In this document: positions 29,226 to 37,812 of the stretch, piece after piece
Numbering within the stretch: the first letter of the stretch is position 1
Layout of the letters: each line of letters starts with the position of its first letter
DNA from: CAVRCA01 sp965218045
Lineage (GTDB): Bacteria > Pseudomonadota > Alphaproteobacteria > Acetobacterales > Acetobacteraceae
DNA: 64,000 bases
Direction of reading: 5' to 3'
NCBI GenBank assembly: GCA_965218045.1
Contig: CBDCJX010000011.1
Span: 558,001 to 622,000, forward strand
Made by a program: the position numbers and the translations under genes
Notes under the pieces: generated by a model
The model's database searches: none
Told to the model about the DNA's origin: nothing
The model's input: the letters and a program-made list of their open reading frames with translations, nothing else

Positions 29226-30809
29226 ATGGATCACCGCAAACGGCGCAACCTCATCGTCATCGCCATCGCGGCGTTGTGCGTTCTCGCGGCAGGATTGGGC
29301 CTCGTCCGGTCGCAACGCCCCGTCGACGCAACCGCCACCCGCGCCTTCCCCGAGCCGATGGCGGCCGGCGACGTGCTCAACAGCGGCATCACCGTCACGC
29401 TCGACGGATTGGCCGGGGAGCAATGCATCGCACTGGCCAAGTCCCTCGCCGGCTGGCCCGATCTCACCGCCGCGCAGCAAAACGAGGTCGCACGCCAGAT
29501 CGAGCGCATCGCCGAAAACGCCGATGCCGATCCTAAAGTCATCCGCAAGATATTCTGGCTGGCGGGCGACCGAAGCCTCACGCGGGACAATGTGCATCGG
29601 GAGCTGCGCGAGATCGTGGTGGACTACGCGGCGGTCAGCGTCACGCTCGAGGAGCTCGCTGCCACCGACACGACCCCGAAGCAATACGTCGCCCGAGCGC
29701 GGGCGGCGCTGGACGCCGGTAATCTGTCGCTAGGCGACGAACAGCTCCGACGCGCCGTGCAATATGAGATCGATCGGGCGCACGCGCGCCAGCGGGAGCG
29801 CGCGGACAGCCCCGATGCCGCGAACCGGTTCCTTGCCAGGGCGGCCAGGCTGCACGAGGCGCTTGGCGAGCTGGACCTCATCCGCTCGCGCTATCGCGCC
29901 GCCGCGCAACAATTCGCCGAGGCCGCCAGCCAGACCGGCTTCGCTCCGTTGTCCAGCTCGCGCTACCAACTGCGCCAGGCCGAGGCGTTGTACTCGCAAG
30001 CGGAGCACGACCGCTCGGAGCTGGCGTTGCGCCAGTCGATCCCCTTGTTTCAGACCTCCTTGGCCGAGCTCGGCGCCACGTTCCAGGACGTGAACAATTG
30101 GGCGATCGCCCAGTACCATTTTGGTGCCGCACTGGTCGCGCTTGCCAAGAAGGGTGAGGGAACAGGGCTGCGAGAGGCAGTGACCGCGTTGCGTTCCGCG
30201 CTCGCCGAGAAGGCGAGACCGCTCGGCAAGCCGGACCGCATCGCGGCACAGAACGCGCTCGGGACCGCCGCCACGATGCTTGGCGCCCGCACGCCGGTCG
30301 CGGACAAATCCGGCTCCGTCGCGGAGGATGACGGCGCCGCGGCGCTGCGGGTCGGCATCGCGGCGCACCAGGCGGCGCTCGACATGATCGATCAGGATCA
30401 GGATCGGCTGGCCTGGCTGCGAACCAAGGCGTTGGTCGGAGCCGCGCTGGCGCGTTATGGCGCCCGACTAGCCAAGGCGAAGCTTGCATCGGACGATGCC
30501 AAGGCAATTCTGCGCCAGGCGCTTGTATCCTTGGATGCCTCGGCCGGTGACGAGCTGCTGCGCGCCGACCCCCCGGCTTGGGCGGACGCGCAAAACAGTC
30601 GCGGGATCGCGCTCGAAACACTGGGATTGATGGAGCAGCAAGATAGCGATTTCGTACGAGCCAAGGCCGCGTTCAGCGCCGCGCTCACAGCGCCTGGCGC
30701 GAATACCGCGAGCGCATCGACCTTGGCCGAGTTCCGCGACAATCTCTCGCGTGTCACCCGAACGTTGCAGTTTCGCGAGCAGCAGCGCGACGCGGTGAAT
30801 GCCCGGTGA
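29226..30809 (+). CDS. Membrane-anchored TPR-like protein of unknown function
   Basis: Not recognised as a named family. The 527-residue product (ATG 29226) has an N-terminal signal anchor (NLIVIAIAALCVLAAGLGLV) that should leave the rest in the periplasm. The remainder is almost all helical and contains short Ala-rich repeats in the style of degenerate tetratricopeptides, for example LGEL...RYRAAAQQFAEAA and AIAQYHFGAALVALA. Repeats of this kind usually form protein-interaction scaffolds. It is a single gene between the divergent DinB gene and the convergent PEP-CTERM gene; a TTG at 29190 would add 12 residues. Confidence 0.6.
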   Translation: MDHRKRRNLIVIAIAALCVLAAGLGLVRSQRPVDATATRAFPEPMAAGDVLNSGITVTLDGLAGEQCIALAKSLAGWPDLTAAQQNEVARQIERIAENADADPKVIRKIFWLAGDRSLTRDNVHRELREIVVDYAAVSVTLEELAATDTTPKQYVARARAALDAGNLSLGDEQLRRAVQYEIDRAHARQRERADSPDAANRFLARAARLHEALGELDLIRSRYRAAAQQFAEAASQTGFAPLSSSRYQLRQAEALYSQAEHDRSELALRQSIPLFQTSLAELGATFQDVNNWAIAQYHFGAALVALAKKGEGTGLREAVTALRSALAEKARPLGKPDRIAAQNALGTAATMLGARTPVADKSGSVAEDDGAAALRVGIAAHQAALDMIDQDQDRLAWLRTKALVGAALARYGARLAKAKLASDDAKAILRQALVSLDASAGDELLRADPPAWADAQNSRGIALETLGLMEQQDSDFVRAKAAFSAALTAPGANTASASTLAEFRDNLSRVTRTLQFREQQRDAVNAR

Positions 30810-30877
30810 GGTCATCACGAGCCGCCGTAAGCGGCGTGGCGAGCCGCGCGAGATAGCTTATACCCGAGCCATAACCA

Positions 30878-32104
30878 CTAAGCTCTTGAAATGCGCCGGC
30901 GAGACAAAACCAGGAAGCTGAGCCCACCAGCGAGAAGTGCCAGGCTCGTGGGTTCCGGAACGGCGGCAAATCGGCCGTTGTCGCTGAGCAGCCCCGTGGC
31001 CGAGCAGGAAGCGGCCGTACAAGCCGCGCCGTTGATGTCCTCCAAGGATCGCAGCAGATCAAAATGATTGATGAACTGATCGCTGATGCCTGGCTCGAAG
31101 AGGGCAGGATCGCCGTTCATCACCGTCAAGATGTGGTTGCCGGGCGAGAAGTCGTTTTCATCGGTCGTAACGATGAGCAAGCTGCTATTGGTCGTCGCCC
31201 ACGCCAGATAATCGGACAGATTCTGCGCTAGCCACGTGTCGGCGTTGATAACACCCTGCTCGATACTGTCATCGTGCCCGTCATGGATTGTGTTCGGTAT
31301 GACGAGCGCTACGTCCGGCAAGGTAGAGAACGCGCTAGCCGGGAATCGAGTGAAGTCCCTTACCACCGATACCGGCAACTGATTGCCGGTAGGGGTGTCC
31401 GAAATCCAGTCGGCTGCTGGATCGTGGCGGTGCGCGTAGCCGACCTGGAGCGGATCGGCCGAGTTGTTCAGCACCGCCGGGTCGGCGTTGCCGTTCGCAT
31501 CCGCGGCACCGGCGGCGGACAGACCTTCCGCGAACTCGGTGAAGCTCTTTCCCGCGGCTGCGAGACTCGAGCCCAGATTCGGCGTGGTGAACGGCACGTT
31601 TGAGGAGATGTTGAAATTCTTCGGCGCCGGGAATGCGTCGCCCGTGGCCAGTGTGCCATAGACGACATAGGGCTGGATTTGGTCCGCTTTCGCTTGCAGC
31701 GCGGTCAGGCCGGCTGGGGTATAACCCGCTGCTCCCGCGTCTAGTTGTCCCTGGTAGCTTTTGATCTGACCCTGTAGTCCGGCGTAGATGGCCGGGAAAT
31801 TATACGAGTTTGTTGGCGTGGCGTTGTTGATGGAGACACCCTGATTGCTGCCTGAAAACAAATCCAAGTAGTTCGGCTGACTCGGATGCTCCACCCCGTG
31901 GGAGTTCGCGAACAACAATCCGCCCGGGATGAGGGTGTGATTGATGAACGGGGCGCTCGGGTTACCGACGAACTGACTGAAGTCGTGGTTCTCCAGCATC
32001 ACGACGACCGTGTGGGCGGGCATGGGGACGGCTTCAGCTCGACCGGCACTCAGCGAGCCCACAGCAAGAATTGCGGCAACAATCGACCCAGAACGAACAG
32101 GCAT
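30878..32104 (-). CDS. Secreted phosphoesterase with a PEP-CTERM sorting signal
   Basis: The 408-residue product (ATG 32104 with GGAGG upstream) has a Sec signal peptide ending near RAEA, then a phosphoesterase-family domain (phospholipase C/acid phosphatase group) starting HTVVVMLENHDFSQFVG, with SHGVEHPSQPNYLDLFSG and LIVTTDENDF as likely active-site and metal-binding parts. The C-terminus shows a PEP-CTERM signal: VPEPTSLALLAGG, a hydrophobic segment, then RRR. Such proteins are anchored and processed by an exosortase, often along with exopolysaccharide. No exosortase gene is in this window. Base composition is visibly less GC-rich than the neighbours, a hint of transfer. Confidence 0.85.
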   Translation of the reverse strand: MPVRSGSIVAAILAVGSLSAGRAEAVPMPAHTVVVMLENHDFSQFVGNPSAPFINHTLIPGGLLFANSHGVEHPSQPNYLDLFSGSNQGVSINNATPTNSYNFPAIYAGLQGQIKSYQGQLDAGAAGYTPAGLTALQAKADQIQPYVVYGTLATGDAFPAPKNFNISSNVPFTTPNLGSSLAAAGKSFTEFAEGLSAAGAADANGNADPAVLNNSADPLQVGYAHRHDPAADWISDTPTGNQLPVSVVRDFTRFPASAFSTLPDVALVIPNTIHDGHDDSIEQGVINADTWLAQNLSDYLAWATTNSSLLIVTTDENDFSPGNHILTVMNGDPALFEPGISDQFINHFDLLRSLEDINGAACTAASCSATGLLSDNGRFAAVPEPTSLALLAGGLSFLVLSRRRISRA

Positions 32105-32279
32105 CACACACCTCCGACATTCTCTCCGCCACGGGCGCACCTCATTCGAGGCGCGCACGAAGCGGTCCTACTCGAACGCCCAAGATCGGACTCGCTCGGA
32201 ATCTTGACTCTTCTGCGACAATCGCAATACGCCGACTCGTCCTCGCGGACTAAGCCAGCGAGAGCCGCCGCTTACAACG

Positions 32280-34073
32280 TCAGAGCGTCTTGAGATACTC
32301 GATGAGCGCTGTCCGGTCCGGCTCGCCGAGGTCGACGCCGTAGAGATGGCCCGCGTTCGAGTTGCCGGCCGCGAACGGATCGAACATCCGATCCGCGCTG
32401 CACGTCACCTTGGTGTCGAGGCCGACATCGACCGGATCGAACTCCCAGCTGCCGACACAGAACTTCGCCGGTCGTTGCTGCGGCGGGAGCAGCAGCGCGT
32501 GCAAGGTCGGCACCGAGCCGTTGTGCAGATACGGCGCCATCGCCCAGATCCCATTGAGCGGTCGCGCCCGATACGCGAGCGGCGCCCTGATCTCGTTCTT
32601 GCGGGCGCCGTTGATCTCATCGGCGATGCTCGCGTTCTGCGCTGACTGCGCCCGCCACTGCTCGACGATGCCGCTGGTAATCTTCTGCACCGCCTCGGTA
32701 TAGGTGATGTTCGCGGGTCCGCCGATCTTGCCGAGCGAAACGTGGCGCGTGGCAAGCGTCGTCGCCTGGCGTGGGTCGGTCAGGATGCGGTCGAGCGAAA
32801 CCATCGTCACCTTGATCGGGTCGGGATCGTCCGGATTGTAGGACGCGGGCAAATGGCTTTGCCGATTGATCACGGCATGGCACGAAGCGCAGCGTTGCTG
32901 GTAGATCGCCTGCCCTCGGGCGGCCCGGGCGATATCTATCCGCTGCTCCCCATCCCGCCACGGCCAAGCCGGGGACTGCAAGCGTTGCAGCGCGCTGTGT
33001 ATCCAGACGATCTTGTCCATCAACACCGAATGCACGATGTGGTCGGACAAGGCCGTCGCCGGATTGAGCGGCGCGCCGACCCCGAGCGCTTCGACGACGT
33101 TGCGCGCCAGCGGCTGCCGTATCGATCCGTTGTACAGCACCCAGTCGAGATAGGGCGTGTCCCAGATCGCCGGATAGCGCACCGGCGATGTGGTCAGGGC
33201 ATAGTTGGTGACGTCGCCCAGCGGAGCCAAAATCAGGTTGCCGCCCCGCTGCACCGCGTCCAACCGGCCGGGGCCCGTCGGCGTTTCGAGCTTGAGCTCG
33301 GCCGCTCGCGCTTCGTCGATCAGCGCCGTTCCGACCAACGGCTCAGCGGTCGCCGGGTCGGCGGTCGCGGTGGTTCCCATCACCGATGTGCGCCCTGCCA
33401 GCATTCCCCTTGCCGCGGCAAACAACCGCTCACGCCCAAACAGCGATGTGGCGAGCTCTTGAAACCGCCGCAGCAGCTCGGCGCGGGTGAGCGACTTGTC
33501 GCCCGCGACGACACGCTCGACAAAGCGGGCGCGCTTCTCGTCTTGCGACAGTGTCTCTTGCACCGCCTTGCGTAGCTGGTCGCTGAACGCGATCACGTCG
33601 ATATGCGCCGGTCCACCTTCGATGCGGATGCGTTGCCCCTGGAAGCGAAGCTCGCCGGTGTGGCACCCGGCACAGGTCAGACCGACCCACTGGCCGGCGT
33701 GCAGGTTGTAGGGCGAGACGGAGGGAAACTTGAGCGCGCGTGCGGCGAAGCCCACGGGAAGCCCGCTCGGGTCAGCCGCATCGGGCAGGAAGCCGAAGCT
33801 TTCGAGCTTCTCGGTCCTGGCGAACAACTCGGCGCTGCCCGGCTCCTCGAGGGCGAGAAACCATGGCAATGGCAAGAAAACCGTTCCTTGCGAGATATGA
33901 TACCACGTCGCGGCGTCCTCGTCGGTCCACCCCTGGTGCGACGCCTTGAGCGCGGCGGTCGGGGCGTTCGGCGGGTCCGCCGCTCGCAGCACATGCGTCG
34001 GCGCCAGCGCCAAGGCGAGCGCCAATCCGACGGCCGCGCGACGGCCGCGCGCACGGTTGATCCACTGGCTCAT
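32280..34073 (-). CDS. Diheme c-type cytochrome, peroxidase/RoxA-related
   Basis: A 597-residue exported protein with a signal peptide (AAVGLALALALAPTHVLRAA) and two heme c motifs, CAGCH at residues 134-138 and CASCH at 395-399. The C-terminal GIWAMAPYLHNGSVPTLHAL motif is typical of the large diheme family that includes rubber oxygenase RoxA and related di-heme peroxidases. Whether this one is an oxygenase, a peroxidase or an electron carrier is not clear. Its start codon overlaps the stop of the cyclase-sensor gene by four bases (ATGA), so the two are translated together. Confidence 0.8.
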   Translation of the reverse strand: MSQWINRARGRRAAVGLALALALAPTHVLRAADPPNAPTAALKASHQGWTDEDAATWYHISQGTVFLPLPWFLALEEPGSAELFARTEKLESFGFLPDAADPSGLPVGFAARALKFPSVSPYNLHAGQWVGLTCAGCHTGELRFQGQRIRIEGGPAHIDVIAFSDQLRKAVQETLSQDEKRARFVERVVAGDKSLTRAELLRRFQELATSLFGRERLFAAARGMLAGRTSVMGTTATADPATAEPLVGTALIDEARAAELKLETPTGPGRLDAVQRGGNLILAPLGDVTNYALTTSPVRYPAIWDTPYLDWVLYNGSIRQPLARNVVEALGVGAPLNPATALSDHIVHSVLMDKIVWIHSALQRLQSPAWPWRDGEQRIDIARAARGQAIYQQRCASCHAVINRQSHLPASYNPDDPDPIKVTMVSLDRILTDPRQATTLATRHVSLGKIGGPANITYTEAVQKITSGIVEQWRAQSAQNASIADEINGARKNEIRAPLAYRARPLNGIWAMAPYLHNGSVPTLHALLLPPQQRPAKFCVGSWEFDPVDVGLDTKVTCSADRMFDPFAAGNSNAGHLYGVDLGEPDRTALIEYLKTL

Positions 34074-37000
34074 GCTCGCTCCCCTCGAACGCGGTCGACC
34101 GATGCCGGCACGTCAAGCAGGGCGCGCGCTCGCGTCAACTCCGGCAGGTCGGCCGCGGCGGGAAATCGGCGCAAGACATCGGACAGCGGCATGATGGTCG
34201 CCGCCGGGTGCGAGCAGCGATCGCCCAGCTCGGCGAGTGCCAGCCCCGCACGCATGGCGAACAGCCAGGCACCCTGCCGCGCCGCGATGTCGTAGGCGCG
34301 CCGGAACGCTTCCGCCGCGGCGTCGAACTCGCCGGCATCGCGCAGCAGCGCGCCCTCGGTACGTGGGAACTCGGCCTCCTCCCAGCGCTCGCCGCTCTGC
34401 CGCAGCAGCGACCACCCCTCGCCCAATCTGGCGAGCGCCGGCCCGGTCTCGCCAACCCGGCCCAGCATCTCCGCCTCGATCCGCAACAGGCTGGGAACGT
34501 GCAGGCGTGTGCCGGAGCCTTGGTATCGCTGGATGCCTTGCCGGACCAGGTCGAGCCCCGCCGGCGCGTCGCCGAGCGAACCCCGCGACCAGCCCCTGAA
34601 GCAGGTCGCGAACGCGCTGTAGACGGCGATGCCGTGCTTGTCCGCCACGCTCTGCAACTCGTCGCACACCACCGATGCACTGTGCGGCAGCCCGACGCAG
34701 AGTCGCAGATGCGCCAGCTTGGTCAGGGCGTGGGCCAGCGCCAATGGCTGGCCGAGCGTGCGTGCTTCGGCGACGGCGAGGTCGCACACCGCCCACGCCT
34801 CGGCGAGGTTGCCGGTGCACACGTGCTCCCAGGCCAGATAGGTCCTGATCAGCACGCGCGGATCGGTGACGGTGCCGTAATCCTGCCGGCGGTCGGGCTG
34901 GAACAGCGCCAGGCCGCGTTGCAGCAGGCAACGCGCGGTTTGGAACGAGCCGCACAGGAATTCGGTGAAGCCCGCCGTGAAGCAGGCGATCAGCTCTCGC
35001 CTCGGGTCCGGCTGCTCACGCGCCAGGTCCAGCAACTCCTCGGCTTGCTGGCGGGCGTAGTCGAGCTCCGCCAGGAACACCGAGGTGGTCCACTGGAAGA
35101 ACAGCACGCTCGGCAGCTGCGCCGTGGCATCGAGCTCGACGCAGAGCGCCTTCGCCCTAGCGAGCGTCTCGCCGAAACTGGAGGTGCCGTGCCCCTGGGT
35201 CGCGGCGATCGCCCGTGCCAGCATCAGCTGGAGCTCGAGTTCGAGACGCCGGCGCGGCTCGCTATTGGGCAGCGTGTCGTTTTGCGCCAGCCCGTGGCGG
35301 AACTGGACGATCGCCTCCGTGGTCGCCGCCCGCTGCATCGACTGGGTGCCGGCGCGCAGCGACCACATGGCGGCCTTGTCGGCAAGCCGCGCCTCGGTGA
35401 AGTGATGCGCCAGGACCTGCGGTTCGGCGGCCGCCTGCTCGGGAAACCGGCTCGCCAAGGCGCGGCCGACGCGCTCGTGCAGCAGACGCCGCCGCTCGCG
35501 CAGCATCACGCCATACGCGGTGTCCTGGATCAGCGCGTGCTTGAAGCGGAAGCGACCCGAGCCGGGCGGCCCGGCGGATTGCGCGAGGCCCATCTCGGCC
35601 AGGCGCGACACCGCGTCGTGCACACCCGGATCGGTGGCTTCGATCGCGAATTGCAGCAGCTCGGCGCTGAACTCCCGGCCGATGACTGACGCCGCCTCGG
35701 CAACCCGGCGCGCCTCGCCCAGCCGATCCAGCCGCGCCAGCAGCGAGGCGTGGATCGAGGCCGGGACGGCCTCGGCCCCGCCGCGCAACGGCTCGGCGCC
35801 CCCTGTCGGGCCGGTGTCGAGCACCGCCTTGGTCACTTCCTCGATGAACAGCGGCACGCCGTCGCAGCGCTCGACGATCGCGCGCACCACGTCGTGGCCG
35901 AGCAAACCTGGTCCGGTCATGCCGTGCACCAAGGCGGCGCCCTCCGCCGCGGTCAGCGGGGCCAAAAAAAGTTGCTCGACCGCATCGAGGCCGAGCCAGT
36001 CCGGCTTGAACTCGGGACGCGCGGTGACGATCAGCAGCAGCGGCAGGGCGTGCGCCTGCGCCACGACGAGGGCGAGCAGCTCGGCCGTGGACGGGTCCGA
36101 CCAGTGCGCGTCCTCCACGATCGCGAGCACCGGGTTGCCGGCGCACGTGCGGCTGAGCTGGTTCATCAGCGCCCACAAGGTGCGCTCCCGCCGGCGCCGC
36201 GCGAAGCCAGGCATGGTCGAGGCGCCGGCGGACGGGACCAGCAGGTCGACGATCAGGCCGATCTCCTCGTCGGGCGCGTCACGCAGCAACGCTTCGAGCT
36301 TGGCCCGGCGCAGCGTCGGCTGATCCTCCCGCGCCAGACCGGCAACGTGCTCGAGCTGCTGGATGCAAGGCTGGAACGCCACGCCTTGCTGGTGCGAGGC
36401 GCAGAACCAGCGCATCCGCGCATGGGGGTGAAACTCGGTCTCCGCCATCAACTGCGCCGCCAGTCGCGACTTGCCCAACCCGGGCTCGCCGGTGACGAGC
36501 ACGACGCGACCGGCGCCGCGACGGGCGGCTCGCCAGCCGGCGCGCAACTGCTCTATGGCGGCGTCGCGGCCGACCAGCGGCGTCATGCGAGAACCGGATC
36601 GCGCGTCGAAGCGACTGGGATTGGCCGCCGGCCGCAGCACCTGCGTGACCTTGATCGGCGTGTCCCAGCCCTTCACCGCGTGCAAGCCGAGGTCGCGGTA
36701 GACGAATAACGCGCCGAGCAGCCGCCGAACCCCGTCGGCGATCAGCACGGTGTCGGGCGCGGCCAGCCCTTGCAGCCGGCTGGCAAGGTTCGGCGCCTCG
36801 CCGCTGGCGTCGAGCCCGCGTTCCTGGCCCGCATCGGCGACATCGCCGACCACCGCGACCCCCGTGGCGATACCCACCTTCACCCGCAGCGCGCGACCAT
36901 CGTCGGCGACGATCCGGTTGACCGCCTCGACCGTGGCGAGGCTGGCGCGGACCGCGCGTTCGGCGTCGTCCTCGTGCGCTTGCGGGAAACCGAAGAACAC

Positions 37001-37402
37001 CAGGGCGCCGTCACCCATCGGGCGGGCGAAGAACCCGCCGTGGCGCGCCATCGTCTCCGCCACGCAGCGGTGGAAGCGACCGAGCAGATGCGCGTAGTCC
37101 TCCGGGTCAAGCCGGGTGCCGAGCTCGACCGACCCGACTAGGTCGCAGAACACCACGGTGAGCCGTCGACGCTCGCCGCTGGCTTGCTCCGGATCGGCGA
37201 GGGTGGCGTGCAAGCGGGCGCCGCATTGCGGGCAAAACCGGGCGCGCGATGGCGTCTCCGCCTCGCACACCGCGCACGCCTCGCTCGACAGCGCCGGCTC
37301 ACCCGGCACGAAGCGGGCGATCGGCGGTCCGGACTCCCGCAGTCTGACCATGTGCTCCTGCATCCCGTCCTGGCAATCGCCGAGCTCAGGCGGCAGCGTC
37401 AC
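34070..37402 (-). CDS. Zinc-ribbon, class III cyclase, AAA ATPase and TPR sensor protein
   Basis: A 1110-residue multidomain regulator. In order: a zinc ribbon (CAVCEAETPSRARFCPQCG, about residues 43-61); a class III nucleotide cyclase domain with the metal-binding Asp in VVFCDLVGS and MGDGALVFFG (about 80-250); an AAA/STAND ATPase domain with Walker A GEPGLGKS and Walker B PVLAIVEDAHWSD (about 290-600); then a long TPR-like helical C-terminus. Such proteins are thought to be signal-responsive switches that may make cAMP or use the fold to sense. The start is a GTG at 37402, or the ATG at 37363 behind an AGGA site. It is coupled to the downstream diheme cytochrome. Confidence 0.88.
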   Translation of the reverse strand: MTLPPELGDCQDGMQEHMVRLRESGPPIARFVPGEPALSSEACAVCEAETPSRARFCPQCGARLHATLADPEQASGERRRLTVVFCDLVGSVELGTRLDPEDYAHLLGRFHRCVAETMARHGGFFARPMGDGALVFFGFPQAHEDDAERAVRASLATVEAVNRIVADDGRALRVKVGIATGVAVVGDVADAGQERGLDASGEAPNLASRLQGLAAPDTVLIADGVRRLLGALFVYRDLGLHAVKGWDTPIKVTQVLRPAANPSRFDARSGSRMTPLVGRDAAIEQLRAGWRAARRGAGRVVLVTGEPGLGKSRLAAQLMAETEFHPHARMRWFCASHQQGVAFQPCIQQLEHVAGLAREDQPTLRRAKLEALLRDAPDEEIGLIVDLLVPSAGASTMPGFARRRRERTLWALMNQLSRTCAGNPVLAIVEDAHWSDPSTAELLALVVAQAHALPLLLIVTARPEFKPDWLGLDAVEQLFLAPLTAAEGAALVHGMTGPGLLGHDVVRAIVERCDGVPLFIEEVTKAVLDTGPTGGAEPLRGGAEAVPASIHASLLARLDRLGEARRVAEAASVIGREFSAELLQFAIEATDPGVHDAVSRLAEMGLAQSAGPPGSGRFRFKHALIQDTAYGVMLRERRRLLHERVGRALASRFPEQAAAEPQVLAHHFTEARLADKAAMWSLRAGTQSMQRAATTEAIVQFRHGLAQNDTLPNSEPRRRLELELQLMLARAIAATQGHGTSSFGETLARAKALCVELDATAQLPSVLFFQWTTSVFLAELDYARQQAEELLDLAREQPDPRRELIACFTAGFTEFLCGSFQTARCLLQRGLALFQPDRRQDYGTVTDPRVLIRTYLAWEHVCTGNLAEAWAVCDLAVAEARTLGQPLALAHALTKLAHLRLCVGLPHSASVVCDELQSVADKHGIAVYSAFATCFRGWSRGSLGDAPAGLDLVRQGIQRYQGSGTRLHVPSLLRIEAEMLGRVGETGPALARLGEGWSLLRQSGERWEEAEFPRTEGALLRDAGEFDAAAEAFRRAYDIAARQGAWLFAMRAGLALAELGDRCSHPAATIMPLSDVLRRFPAAADLPELTRARALLDVPASVDRVRGERA

Positions 37403-37750
37403 CTCGCGTCGACGCCCAAACGCCGAGACACCATACTATGTTTCGCGGAAGACTCAAAAGGGAACCGGATCGCTATCGTAAGGAGTCGTGCGAGCCGCCG
37501 TAAGTTCCTGCCCACCCGTGTCGTGCACGGCATGGCGTTCGGCGGGACGATAGGTCGTCGCTCACGGCGGCGGGTATTACGTTACGAAATTGGAACGATC
37601 AGGTCACGTCTCGGCGCGACGCGCTCACCCCGGTTCGAAAAGTCCGCCCGGCGGGCCGCGGACGACGGAGTGAGCAACCAAAAAACGTCAGGCGCTCTTC
37701 TCCCTGACGGCGGTTCGCCTTGCCCGAGGCGGACCTGGTGTGCGATATCA
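37403..37750. other. Intergenic region without a convincing gene
   Basis: About 350 bases between the cyclase gene and the palindromic element. Short open frames here have no recognisable domain, start site or codon pattern. It contains CGAGCCGCCGTAAG at 37491-37504, a 14-mer also found at 30818-30831, which may be chance. The promoter of the cyclase gene probably lies at the left end of this region on the minus strand, but I cannot pick out clear -35 and -10 boxes. Confidence 0.5.
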
Positions 37751-37755
37751 ATAAC

Positions 37756-37812
37756 CTAGTGTCCACTTTGGATCTGAAGTTCGGATGACGAACTTCAGAT
37801 CCGGGACACTAG
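37756..37812. mobile_element. 57-bp palindromic MITE-like element with 5-bp direct repeats
   Basis: A near-perfect inverted repeat. The outer arms are CTAGTGTCC (37756-37764) and GGACACTAG (37804-37812); the inner arms are GGATCTGAAGTTCG (37770-37783) and CGAACTTCAGATCC (37789-37802), with a five-base loop. ATAAC directly flanks both sides (37751-37755 and 37813-37817), like a 5-bp target duplication. The alternative reading, IS630-style insertion at CTAG with TA duplication, is also possible. The right end supplies the TAG stop of the DUF2891 gene. No transposase is encoded, so it would be a non-autonomous element or solo terminus. Confidence 0.6.

Noticed and set aside
30818..37504. The 14-mer CGAGCCGCCGTAAG occurs at 30818-30831 and 37491-37504, flanking the PEP-CTERM, cytochrome and cyclase genes, as if marking an inserted segment.
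   Set aside because: In a 64-kb GC-rich window several repeated 14-mers are expected by chance; no tRNA, integrase or target duplication supports an insertion.
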